A stretch of DNA of 64,000 bases, from assembly GCF_018614525.1 (NCBI RefSeq), contig NZ_JAGGOL010000072.1, forward strand, positions 601-64,600, given 5' to 3'. The notes beneath the pieces are model-generated. The model was not told where the DNA came from and did no database searches. It saw only the letters and a program-made list of their open reading frames with translations. This document shows, in pieces, positions 1-7,952 of the stretch (position 1 is its first letter; the number at the start of each line of letters is the position of its first letter). The translations under genes were made by a program, and so were the position numbers. The DNA is from Streptomyces sp. ISL-11. Its GTDB lineage: Bacteria; Actinomycetota; Actinomycetes; Streptomycetales; Streptomycetaceae.

Positions 1-219
1 CCGGTCGGTGAGGTCGCCGACGGCCGGTGCGGGCCCGGCGGGGGCGCCGCCGTGACCGGGCAGGTCGAAGCGGAACACGCGCCAGTGGCGGGTCAGCTCC
101 GGTATCTGCCGGTCCCACATGTGCCATGTAGTACCGAGGGCCGGGCCCAGGATCAGGGTCGGGGCGTCTTCTGGCCCGTCAAAGCGGTATTGCAGGGTCT
201 CGGCGTTCGTCTCACTCAC
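1..219 (-). CDS. pcaD: 3-oxoadipate enol-lactonase (alpha/beta hydrolase), N-terminal part
   Basis: Only the first 73 codons lie in the window; the gene runs off the left edge. It starts at GTG 219-217. The visible part has the opening strands of an alpha/beta hydrolase: an LILGPALGTTWHMW segment (the HG oxyanion region in related lactonases) and FRFDLPGHGGAPAG before the nucleophile elbow. This pattern is typical of PcaD/PcaL, which hydrolyse 3-oxoadipate enol-lactone in the protocatechuate branch of the beta-ketoadipate pathway. In many actinomycetes it is fused to 4-carboxymuconolactone decarboxylase; that cannot be judged here. The catalytic Ser and His are outside the window, so another alpha/beta hydrolase remains possible. 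Confidence 0.7.
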   Translation of the reverse strand, partial: MSETNAETLQYRFDGPEDAPTLILGPALGTTWHMWDRQIPELTRHWRVFRFDLPGHGGAPAGPAPAVGDLTDR

Positions 220-238
220 CCGCTCACGCTCCCACACC

Positions 239-472
239 TCACAAAGTCTCACCGACGGGGGTAGTGGCCTCCACCAAGCCACCCCAGGTTTCCGCCGCAG
301 GACGGAGGTCGTCCACGCCCGGCTTCATGTGCCACTTCTTCGTCGTACGGACGTTCGTGTGGCCGGACCACCGGGCCAGGAGGTGATCCAGCACCCCCTT
401 TTCCGCCACGTACGTGAGGCACGCGGCGCGGGCATCGTACAGGCGTACGTGACGGAGGCCGCTCCGGTCCAT
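239..472 (-). pseudogene. Tyrosine recombinase (integrase) C-terminal relic
   Basis: About 77 codons match the end of a phage-type integrase: LYDARAACLTYVA carries the Arg of box II and RWSGHTNVRTTKKW the His of the GHT motif. The catalytic Tyr that normally follows (related Streptomyces integrases read about KRWYVKP) is His here (KKWHMKP). The open frame continues a little upstream of the ATG at 472 without a new start and then runs into the end of the DUF1360 gene. Both the N-terminal half and the nucleophile are missing, so this is an inactive scrap of an integrated element. No tRNA or obvious att core was seen beside it. Confidence 0.75.
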
Positions 473-506
473 GATCAGGTATGCGCGGCCTGTTGCGCCC
501 GCCGCT

Positions 507-1040
507 TCATTCCTGTGCTGCCTGCTGGAGCTGGGCGTAACCGAGCTGGAGGGCGTCGGCGGCTGCGACGGCGCTGAGCCCCGATGTCACCCACCGGGTC
601 GGTTCGGGAAAGAACGCGAGGCAGGCCAGCCCCGCCGTTCCTGTCCACTGCGTCATACAGAACGGGCAGGTGAGAAGCTCACCGATGGCATGGCGCAGCA
701 TGCCGGCCCGTGGTGCCTCCATGACCTCCCCCGGCCCTGCCGGGCTCTGGTAGGTGGTGAAGGGGGCCCGTAGCGGGGCGAGGATGGGGTCCTTGGTCAG
801 GGTCCGGCTCACTCGGAACGTCGCAACGGCCAACAAGGCCAGGTCGGTGAACTCCGGCCTCGAGGGCGCGGTCCCGCGCCGCCGGGCCGCCACCGCGGCA
901 GCGGCCACGAATGCCGTGTAGCCGCCGAGCAGGACGGCATACCCTGCCAATGGTCTTTCACGGGCGCCTGCTTCCGCTCCTCGCTCGTACTCGTCACGGG
1001 TTCGCGACCACCACTCCAGCACTCGGCGCCCTCGACGCAT
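507..1040 (-). CDS. DUF1360 family membrane protein
   Basis: A 177-aa protein of the DUF1360 family, whose function is unknown. The start at ATG 1040 is preferred over one at 1085 because GAGGAGG lies just upstream. Two hydrophobic stretches (around LAGYAVLLGGYTAFVAAAAV and the C-terminal SGLSAVAAADAL) suggest a small integral membrane protein. The family-typical LLTCPFCMTQWTG segment contains a CPFC pair and a conserved aromatic region. It follows the UbiA gene on the same strand by about 130 bases and overlaps the end of the decayed integrase frame, so the integrase was lost up to this gene's 3' end. Confidence 0.7.
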   Translation of the reverse strand: MRRGRRVLEWWSRTRDEYERGAEAGARERPLAGYAVLLGGYTAFVAAAAVAARRRGTAPSRPEFTDLALLAVATFRVSRTLTKDPILAPLRAPFTTYQSPAGPGEVMEAPRAGMLRHAIGELLTCPFCMTQWTGTAGLACLAFFPEPTRWVTSGLSAVAAADALQLGYAQLQQAAQE

Positions 1041-1172
1041 CCTGCCTCCTCGCTGCCTGAACCATCCTCGGACACGATGGGGCACAACGCACCGCCGGCG
1101 GTCCGTACCCGGGCGGCTCCCAGGATCGGGCCGGCGGCCTCCCGTTCGCCGACCACCGGCACGCCGGAGCCT

Positions 1173-2039
1173 TCACACCATGCCTCCGCCCCTGGCCAGC
1201 AGCAACACCACGTCCATCACCGCGACCACCACCGCGGCCGCGAACGGTGCCCGGCCTCCGCGCCGGGCGAGGGCCATACCCGTCACGGCAGCCGCCGACG
1301 CCCCGCCCAAGGCCGCCACCTCCGCTCCACCGGGCGGCCCCGGCGGACCGAGCGACAGGACGGCGGTCGCCGCCACCAAGGGGACAGGCAGCGCCCAGCG
1401 CGTCCCGGTGAGACCCATCCGGTGCGGTAGTCCTCGTACCCCGGTCGCCAGGTCGCCGGGGATGTCCGGCAACGTGTCGGCCAGGTGCGCCCCCACCCCC
1501 AGCAGGGCACCGGCCGTCACGACCCACCAGGCCGGCCAGGCCCCGTCCGGCGTACTGAGGGTGACGAAGGCGGGCAGACTCGCGAAGCCCACGGCATACG
1601 GCAGCCATGACCACATCGTGGCCTTGAGCCGCAGGTTGTACGCCCACGCCGCCGCGACCCCCGTCAGGTGCACCGGACCGGCGAGCAGGCCGCACACCAG
1701 CGACAGCACCGCGCATACCGCCAACGCGAGGAACGCGGCGGTCCACACCACGCCCCGGGGCACCGCCCCGACGGCGACCGGCTTGCGGCGGCCGACGGCG
1801 GCGTCACGTCGCGCGTCGAAGGCGTCGTTGCACCAGCCGACCGACAACTGACCGCTCAGCACCGCGGCCGTGATCAGCGCGCATGCCGACCCCGAATGCC
1901 CGGCGCAGACGGCCAGAGCCGCCGCCAAGGCGGTGACCGCCACCGCCGGCCCGAGGTGGCACGACCCGGCCAGCGCCGCCGCCGGCCACGCCCACCGGGC
2001 GCCAGGGGCACCACGCCGCAGCCGCTCCTCGCTCTCCAC
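1173..2039 (-). CDS. UbiA-family prenyltransferase
   Basis: An integral-membrane prenyltransferase of the UbiA superfamily, which transfers isoprenyl groups to aromatic acceptors. From a GTG start at 2039 the protein is about 288 aa and almost wholly hydrophobic helices. Both Asp-rich diphosphate-binding motifs are present: NDAFDARRD at 71-79 and DTLPDIPGD at 188-196. An upstream GTG at 2093 would add 18 residues. It is divergent from the type III PKS gene with an intergenic space of roughly 100 bases, so the promoters probably overlap. The natural inference is that it prenylates the phenolic product of the neighbouring locus; a free-standing menaquinone-type role is less likely but not excluded. 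Confidence 0.82.
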   Translation of the reverse strand: MESEERLRRGAPGARWAWPAAALAGSCHLGPAVAVTALAAALAVCAGHSGSACALITAAVLSGQLSVGWCNDAFDARRDAAVGRRKPVAVGAVPRGVVWTAAFLALAVCAVLSLVCGLLAGPVHLTGVAAAWAYNLRLKATMWSWLPYAVGFASLPAFVTLSTPDGAWPAWWVVTAGALLGVGAHLADTLPDIPGDLATGVRGLPHRMGLTGTRWALPVPLVAATAVLSLGPPGPPGGAEVAALGGASAAAVTGMALARRGGRAPFAAAVVVAVMDVVLLLARGGGMV

Positions 2040-2175
2040 TCCGCGATCGTAAATCGCCTCACCCCGCAGTGCGGGCCCCCGGATGGGCGACACGGAGTAC
2101 TACAACCGCATTTAGAGGGCACTCGACCTCCATGGCCCCCTCGGGCCCCACCAGCGGCCTCAAGGCGGGACACAC

Positions 2176-3237
2176 ATGACGACCTCGATCGCAGCTGTCC
2201 ACGGCGTACTCGCCCCCTATCGCCACCGTCAGCAGGCCATCACCGACACCATCGCCGGTCTCTGCCTGCGCCCGGGGGACGACCGCCGCGTCCTGGACCG
2301 CCTCCACGCCAGTACGACCGTCCGCACCCGCCACACGGTGCTGCCCCTGGAGCAGTACGCCCGACTGGACGACTTCAGCGCCGCCAACGACGTCTTCACC
2401 CGCGCCGCCACCGACCTGGGCGCCCAGGCGATACGCGGCGCCCTGCGCGCGGCGGGGCTGCGGCCCACCGACGTCGACATGCTGATGTGCACCTCCGTCA
2501 CCGGCATCGCCACCCCCTCCATCGACGCCCGGCTCGTCACCCGGCTGGGCCTGCGCCAGGACGTCAAACGGCTGCCGGTCTTCGGGCTCGGCTGTGTCGC
2601 GGGCGCCGCCGGACTCGCCCGCCTTCACGACTACCTGCGCGGCTGGCCCGACCACGTCGCCGTACTGCTCTCCGTCGAACTGTGTTCCCTCACCTTCCAG
2701 CGCGACGACCCCTCGGTGGCGAACCTGGTCGCCACCGGACTGTTCGGCGACGGTGCCGCCGCCGTCGTGGCTTGCGGCTCCCGGCGGCATCCCCGCCCGG
2801 CCGCACCGGCGGTGGTGGCCACACGCAGCCGCCTCTACCCCGACACCGAGCACGCCATGGGCTGGGAGATCGGTGCCTCCGGCTTCCGGGTGGTCCTCGA
2901 CCCGGCGGTCCCGGACATCGTTCGCCGGCACCTCGCCGACGACGTCCACGACTTCCTCGCCGAACACGGCCTCAAGCCCAAGGACGTGACCGCCTGGGTG
3001 TGCCATCCGGGCGGCCCGAAAATCCTCCGGACCGTCGCGGAGACACTCGACCTGCCCGAGGGGGCGCTCGAACTCACCTGGCGCCACCTCGCCGACGTCG
3101 GCAACCTGTCCTCCTCCTCGGTACTCCACGTCCTGCGCGACACCCTCGCCCTGCGCCGCCCACCCGCCGGCTCCCCGGGGCTCCTCCTGGCCATGGGCCC
3201 CGGCTTCTGCTCCGAACTCGTCCTCCTGCGCTGGTAG
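2176..3237 (+). CDS. Type III polyketide synthase (SrsA/chalcone synthase family)
   Basis: A 353-aa iterative ketosynthase, the usual length for the family. The catalytic triad is visible: Cys140 in GLGCVAGAAGL, His277 in WVCHPGG and Asn310 in VGNLSSSSV. The C-terminal GPGFCSELVLL is also typical. It condenses malonyl units onto an acyl starter, giving pyrones, resorcinols or related phenols. The next two genes encode an ICMT-type methyltransferase and an FAD hydroxylase, the arrangement of the S. griseus srsABC locus for phenolic lipids, so an alkylresorcinol-type product is inferred. AAGG about 9 bases before the ATG is a plausible ribosome site. Confidence 0.9.
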   Translation: MTTSIAAVHGVLAPYRHRQQAITDTIAGLCLRPGDDRRVLDRLHASTTVRTRHTVLPLEQYARLDDFSAANDVFTRAATDLGAQAIRGALRAAGLRPTDVDMLMCTSVTGIATPSIDARLVTRLGLRQDVKRLPVFGLGCVAGAAGLARLHDYLRGWPDHVAVLLSVELCSLTFQRDDPSVANLVATGLFGDGAAAVVACGSRRHPRPAAPAVVATRSRLYPDTEHAMGWEIGASGFRVVLDPAVPDIVRRHLADDVHDFLAEHGLKPKDVTAWVCHPGGPKILRTVAETLDLPEGALELTWRHLADVGNLSSSSVLHVLRDTLALRRPPAGSPGLLLAMGPGFCSELVLLRW

Positions 3238-3247
3238 GCGACGCCAC

Positions 3248-3796
3248 ATGACCTGGTACACCGCTCTCGTCCTCGCCGTCGCGGCCGAACGCCTCGCCGA
3301 ACTGCTCATCGCGCGCCGCAACGCCCGCTGGAGCCGGGCCCGCGGCGCGGCCACGGCCGACGGCCGCCACTACCCGCTGATGGTCGCCCTGCACACCGGG
3401 CTCCTGGCCGCCTGCCCGCTCGAAACCTCCCTGGCCGGACGGCCCTTCCCACCAGTCCTCGGCTGGGTCATGCTGGGCATGGTCGCCGCCGCCCAGGCGC
3501 TGCGCTGGTGGTGCGTCCAAGCACTGGGCCGGCAATGGAACACCCGGGTCCTCGTCGTTCCCGGCCTCCCCCTCGTGACCGGCGGGCCCTACCGATGGCT
3601 GCGCCACCCCAACTACGTGGCGGTGGCGGCCGAAGGACTGGCGCTGCCCCTGGTCCACGGGGCATGGGTGACCGCCCTCGCCTTCACCGCACTCAACACC
3701 TGGCTGCTGACCGTGCGCATCCGCTGCGAGGAGGCCGCCCTGACCGCCGCGGCCCCCACCGCCCCGGCCACCGCGCCCATGAGCCCACGCGCGTGA
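3248..3796 (+). CDS. Isoprenylcysteine carboxyl methyltransferase-like protein (SrsB type)
   Basis: A 182-aa membrane methyltransferase of the ICMT/PEMT family. Hydrophobic helices are followed by the C-terminal SAM-binding signature GGPYRWLRHPNYVAV (about 120-134) and the helix with TVRIRCEEAAL. It begins 10 bases after the PKS stop and overlaps the next gene by four bases (GTGA), so the three are probably co-translated. In srs-type loci the homologue O-methylates the alkylresorcinol; here the same role on the PKS product is inferred from context. True isoprenylcysteine methylation is a eukaryotic role and unlikely. Confidence 0.82.
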   Translation: MTWYTALVLAVAAERLAELLIARRNARWSRARGAATADGRHYPLMVALHTGLLAACPLETSLAGRPFPPVLGWVMLGMVAAAQALRWWCVQALGRQWNTRVLVVPGLPLVTGGPYRWLRHPNYVAVAAEGLALPLVHGAWVTALAFTALNTWLLTVRIRCEEAALTAAAPTAPATAPMSPRA

Positions 3797-4806
3797 TCGA
3801 CGTCCTGGTGGCCGGCGGCGGACCGGCCGGACTCGCCGCCGCGATCCACGCCGCCCTCGCCGGCCTGGAACCCGTAGTGATCGAACCGCGCCAGGTCCCC
3901 GTGGACAAGGCATGCGGTGAAGGCATCATGCCCCACGGCGTCGCGGCGCTGCGCTCGCTCGGCATCGAGGTGTCCGGACACGCCCTGCGCGGCATCCGGT
4001 ACGTCGACGGGGCGCGCAGCGCCGAGGCACGGTTCTCCCACCGGACCGGGCTCGGCGTACGGCGCACCGTCTTGCACGCCGCCTTGCACCGGCGGGCGAG
4101 CGACCTGGGAGTCAGGTTCGTGCAGGGCCGGGCCGACACGGTCCACCAGAGCCCCGACAGCGTGACCACAGCGGGCCTGACCGCCCGCTGGCTGATCGCC
4201 GCGGACGGCCTCCACTCACCGCTCCGCCGCGCCCTGGACCTGGAACTGCCCGCCACCGGCCCCGCCCGCTACGGCCTGCGCCGCCACTACCGCACCCCGC
4301 CGTGGACGGACTTCGTGGAAGTCCACTGGTCGCGACACGGCGAGGCCTACGTCACCCCCGTCGCGGAAAACCTGGTGGGCGTGGCCGTGCTGAGCCACGA
4401 ACGCGGCGGCTACGACACCCATCTGAGCGCCTTCCCCGCCCTGGCGCCCTTGCTGAGCGGACCCACCGACAGCACGGTGCGCGGCGCCGGGCCCCTGCGC
4501 CAGCGGGTACGCCGCAGAGTGGCCGGACGCGTCCTGCTCGTCGGCGACGCCGCCGGCTACGTGGACGCGCTGACCGGCGAAGGTGTCGCCCTCGCCCTGG
4601 CCACCGCCCGCGCCGCCGTGCACTGCCTGACCACCGGCCGGCCGCACGCCTACGAAGCGGCCTGGGCCCGCCGGACCAGACGCCACCGACTGCTGACCGA
4701 AGCACTCCTGAGGGCCTGTCGGTACCCCGTCACTGCCCGGTTGATCGTCCCTGCGGCCTGTCGGCTGCCACGTGTCTTCACCGCCGCTGTCCACGCCCTG
4801 CAGTAA
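3793..4806 (+). CDS. FAD-dependent monooxygenase (SrsC-like)
   Basis: A 337-aa flavoprotein of the geranylgeranyl-reductase/aromatic hydroxylase superfamily. The Rossmann fingerprint GGGPAGLAAA lies near residue 8, the middle DG motif is ADGLHSPLR, and the second FAD motif is VGDAAGYVDALTGEGVALA. The start is the GTG that overlaps the stop of the methyltransferase gene (GTGA). In the S. griseus srs pathway the flavoprotein hydroxylates the methylated resorcinol, leading to a quinone; the same step is inferred here. With the divergent UbiA gene the end product could be a prenylated quinone lipid. Confidence 0.85.
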   Translation: MIDVLVAGGGPAGLAAAIHAALAGLEPVVIEPRQVPVDKACGEGIMPHGVAALRSLGIEVSGHALRGIRYVDGARSAEARFSHRTGLGVRRTVLHAALHRRASDLGVRFVQGRADTVHQSPDSVTTAGLTARWLIAADGLHSPLRRALDLELPATGPARYGLRRHYRTPPWTDFVEVHWSRHGEAYVTPVAENLVGVAVLSHERGGYDTHLSAFPALAPLLSGPTDSTVRGAGPLRQRVRRRVAGRVLLVGDAAGYVDALTGEGVALALATARAAVHCLTTGRPHAYEAAWARRTRRHRLLTEALLRACRYPVTARLIVPAACRLPRVFTAAVHALQ

Positions 4807-4850
4807 CCGTGCGCGCACCGGAACATGCTGTCGAAGAATGTGGCGGACTC

Positions 4851-5573
4851 TTATCCGGCACCTGTGACGTCAGGTCGTTTCAGCAGTCGGGGAATTCCGA
4901 GACGGACACGCCGTACTCCGGGCGAGAAGTGGACGACAGGCGGGCCGGACGGGGGCGGCAGACCGGCCGACGTGGTCAGCGTCTGGTCCATGTTCTCCAC
5001 GGCCGCGCTCCGAAGGGGCCACGGCTCATGCTGGACGGGGGTCTGCCACAGCGCACGGTTGCTGCGGCTGAAGGCACGCCACCTGGAGGTCAGCCATGTG
5101 TCGAGACCGCCGGCGACGAGCGGGGCACCGGGGCGGACGGCCAGATCGTACGAGGAATTCCCGCTGCGGCGCGTCCCCGTGTACCGGATGACGGATCCGT
5201 GTTCCCGGACCAGCAGATTGCCCACGTGGTAGGGAACACCGATGATGCGGGCGGCCAGCATGAGAGGGGCGGTGACGTCCAGGGAAAGGAACCATAGGCC
5301 CTCCCGTCCGTCCGGCAAACGAACGTAAGTGCGCAGGTTCGTCTCGGGAAAGGTGAAAGGCGTGGGAGGCACGCACGCCGGACGGACGGCTTCCATGATG
5401 AACGGTGTCAGACTCACCCACGCCTTTTCGCCATAGGTGTCAGCGATCAGCCCCTCGGGAAGAAGGGCCTGCACCGCCTGCGGCTCATACGGCCAGTGCA
5501 CGAACGTCTGACGCAACCACCGCGCCTTGAGCAACGGCACCAGGACGCTCTGCTCAGCACAACGCGACACCAT
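4851..5573 (-). CDS. YqjF family protein (DUF2071)
   Basis: A 240-aa protein matching the YqjF/DUF2071 family: WLRQTFVHWPYEPQAVQALLP near the start, the AWVSLTPFIM strand, and TPFTFPETNLRTYVRLPDG in the middle. Function is unknown; the fold resembles acetoacetate decarboxylase-like proteins, but no catalytic role is established. It is convergent with the phenolic-lipid operon, 44 bases from it. About 250 bases between it and alkB contain nothing recognisable. Confidence 0.75.
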   Translation of the reverse strand: MVSRCAEQSVLVPLLKARWLRQTFVHWPYEPQAVQALLPEGLIADTYGEKAWVSLTPFIMEAVRPACVPPTPFTFPETNLRTYVRLPDGREGLWFLSLDVTAPLMLAARIIGVPYHVGNLLVREHGSVIRYTGTRRSGNSSYDLAVRPGAPLVAGGLDTWLTSRWRAFSRSNRALWQTPVQHEPWPLRSAAVENMDQTLTTSAGLPPPSGPPVVHFSPGVRRVRLGIPRLLKRPDVTGAG

Positions 5574-5824
5574 TGCTCACACCTCTAGTCCACGTGAACT
5601 CCTGCCACCACTCCATACCCGCTGCGATTGAGGACACGACGTATCAGGGCGGGGGAACACCCTGATCGGCCAGTGGCGCTGTCCTGTGCGCTGCCGGGCC
5701 GGCGGGCCCAACCACAGGATGCGCGGCCCCAGCAGACCGACTGCGGTCAGCCCAGGCTCCTCGACGGAGACGGCCCGGAGCCGGCGACCGGGCGCGCCGC
5801 CGGCCGTGCGGGTCCCGACGCGTC

Positions 5825-6457
5825 TCATCCCACGCCGCGCGGCCGGAACTGGATGCTGATGCGCGGGCCCACGGGCTTGGTGGTCTTGGGGATCGAGTGG
5901 TCCCACGTGCGCTGGCAGGTGCCCCCCATGACGATGAGGTCGCCGTGGCCCAGTGGCTGCCGGATGTGCGGGGCGCCACCGCCACGCGGGCGCAGCATCA
6001 GCGGGCGCGGGGCGCCGATGGAGAGGATGGCGACCATCGTGTTCTCACGGTCGCCGCGGCCGATGCGGTCGCCGTGCCAGGCCACGCTGTCGCGGCCGTC
6101 GCGGTAGAAGCACAGGCCCAGGGTGCGGAACGGCTCGCCGAGCTCGGCGGCGTAGTGCGCGCTCAGCGCGTCCCGCGCCGCGGCCAGGACCGGATGCGGG
6201 GGTTCCTCGGCCTCGCCGTAGTGGGCGAGGAGGCGGGGGACGGCCACCACGTTCTCGTACATGTGCCGCCGCTCGGCGCGCCAGGGCACTGATTCCACGA
6301 GGGCCTCGAACAAGAGGTCCGATCCCTGGAGCCAGCCGGGCAGGATATCGATCCACGCGCCGTGTGCGAGCGACGTGCGGCGGGCCTCGTCCAGCGGGCG
6401 GCCGAGATGGGCATCGTCCGCGAGATCGAACAGTGATCCCTGGAGCTGGACTGCCAT
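5825..6457 (-). CDS. alkB: AlkB-type 2-oxoglutarate/Fe(II) DNA repair dioxygenase
   Basis: A 210-aa dioxygenase that reverses N-alkyl lesions in DNA or RNA by oxidative demethylation. The iron ligands are His128 and Asp130 in WHGDRIG and His187 in WDHSIPK. Arg199 and Arg205 in RISIQFRPR fit the 2-oxoglutarate-binding arginine and the family's RxxxxxR pattern. Length and motif spacing are normal. It is divergent from the PP2C gene, with about 200 bases between the starts. Confidence 0.88.
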   Translation of the reverse strand: MAVQLQGSLFDLADDAHLGRPLDEARRTSLAHGAWIDILPGWLQGSDLLFEALVESVPWRAERRHMYENVVAVPRLLAHYGEAEEPPHPVLAAARDALSAHYAAELGEPFRTLGLCFYRDGRDSVAWHGDRIGRGDRENTMVAILSIGAPRPLMLRPRGGGAPHIRQPLGHGDLIVMGGTCQRTWDHSIPKTTKPVGPRISIQFRPRGVG

Positions 6458-6655
6458 GTGCGCAAGCCTACGCCACCCATAGAACCTTTGTGCGAATACA
6501 GGGGCAGGTGGATGCGCCGTGGCCCGTCAGTGCCCATGCGCGCCCGGCCGCCGGCCTCGGCGCGTACCCATACAGCCGCCCCAGGACTGGCAGCCGAAAT
6601 CCGGCCCGACGATGCTTGAACTGTTGCACGGCACCGAAAGAGCGGGAGCGGGCAC

Positions 6656-7768
6656 GTGAGGGCACCGAGCGCGGGGCGCACCACCGTGAAGCGCTGGTGC
6701 CTGCGCCACCTCCTGCTGCTGCCCGTCCTCCTGCTCGTCGCAGGCGCCCTCCTCGATTACCACACCTCTCCGCATTTCAGTGCCGAGGCCTTCTACACGG
6801 CCGCACCCATGGCCGCCGCCGCCCTGCTGTCGCTGCGCGCGACGATCCTGGCAGGTATTGCTGCCTGTGCCACCGACCTCTTGCTGCTCACCCACTTCGG
6901 TTTCATCGAGGATTCCGGTGGGCGAAGCGAGCTGGCAGCGGTGGCGACCGTCTCGGCCATCGCCGTCGTCGTCAACCGCCTCATGTACTACAGCGACGTG
7001 CGGCTGCAGTCCGCACGCAACGTCGCCCTCGCCGTGCAGCGCGCGGTGCTGCCACAGCCGCCGGCCTCGATCGGTACCCTGCGGACCGCCGTGCGCTACC
7101 AGTCGGCTGTGAAGGACGCACAGATCGGTGGTGACCTGTACGGGGTGCAGAACACTCCGTACGGCGTGCGCTGTCTTGTCGGCGACGTACGGGGCAAGGG
7201 CCTGGAGGCGGTCCAGGCGGTCGCTGTGGCGCTGGGCGTGTTCAGGGAGGCCGCCGATGAGGAACCCACGCTCCTCGGTGTCGCGGTCAGGCTGGAGCGG
7301 GCACTGCTACGGGAGAAGGAGCGGCGGGAGGGGTTGGAGCGGATCGAGGGGTTCGTCACCGGCGTTCTGGCCGAGATCCCGCACTCCGGCGATACGCTGC
7401 GGCTGGTCAACCGCGGCCACCCGGCACCACTGCTGCTGCGCGGTGGCCAGGTGCACAGCGTGGAACCCTCCGAACCGGCCCTTCCTCTGGCGCTGACGGA
7501 GCCGGGTTTCGACGAGGGGCGGACGGACATGGTGGCGTTCCCTCCGGGGACGACTCTCCTGCTGTACACCGATGGCCTCACCGAGGCGCGGAACCGCGCC
7601 GGGGTCTTCTACGATCCCGCCGCCAGGCTGACCGGGCATGACTTCCCCGGACCGGACGCGCTGCTCGATGCCCTTCTCGCCGATGTGGCCCACCACGCCG
7701 GCGGCCGCATCACCGATGACATGGCACTGCTCGCGGTCACCCGGACCAGGAGCCGTGAGAACCCGTGA
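6656..7768 (+). CDS. Membrane-anchored PP2C (SpoIIE/RsbU-type) serine phosphatase
   Basis: A 370-aa protein. Residues 1-120 hold several transmembrane helices (LLLLPVLLLVAGALL, a central Ala-rich pair and VATVSAIAVVVNRLM). A PPM phosphatase domain follows from about 135 with the metal motifs GGDLYGV, GDVRGKGLEA, LLLYTDGLTEAR and TDDMALLAV. Such phosphatases usually dephosphorylate anti-sigma-factor antagonists or related regulators. No partner anti-sigma gene is adjacent, so the target is unknown. The GTG start is preceded by GGGAGCG. Confidence 0.85.
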   Translation: MRAPSAGRTTVKRWCLRHLLLLPVLLLVAGALLDYHTSPHFSAEAFYTAAPMAAAALLSLRATILAGIAACATDLLLLTHFGFIEDSGGRSELAAVATVSAIAVVVNRLMYYSDVRLQSARNVALAVQRAVLPQPPASIGTLRTAVRYQSAVKDAQIGGDLYGVQNTPYGVRCLVGDVRGKGLEAVQAVAVALGVFREAADEEPTLLGVAVRLERALLREKERREGLERIEGFVTGVLAEIPHSGDTLRLVNRGHPAPLLLRGGQVHSVEPSEPALPLALTEPGFDEGRTDMVAFPPGTTLLLYTDGLTEARNRAGVFYDPAARLTGHDFPGPDALLDALLADVAHHAGGRITDDMALLAVTRTRSRENP

Positions 7769-7952
7769 CGGCGAGACGCGACGGACGCCCGCGCCCGCGA
7801 GCCGGTCCTCCCCGGCTCACGACGACGGTCGGACCAGTGAACTCCTGCCCTCCAGGGCTGGTCACGACCGGGGAGCCGTCGCCGTCGGCGGTGACCGCAC
7901 GTACACCCCAGGAGCCCCGGCGCCTGGCTTCCCGAACCGTTGGCAGGTGACC

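Noticed and set aside
239-472. tRNA or att site beside the integrase relic
   Set aside because: No tRNA-like fold or T-loop sequence was found on either strand near it.
5577-5906. A 109-codon minus-strand frame downstream of alkB
   Set aside because: It overlaps the end of alkB in another frame, has no ribosome site and no family-like sequence.
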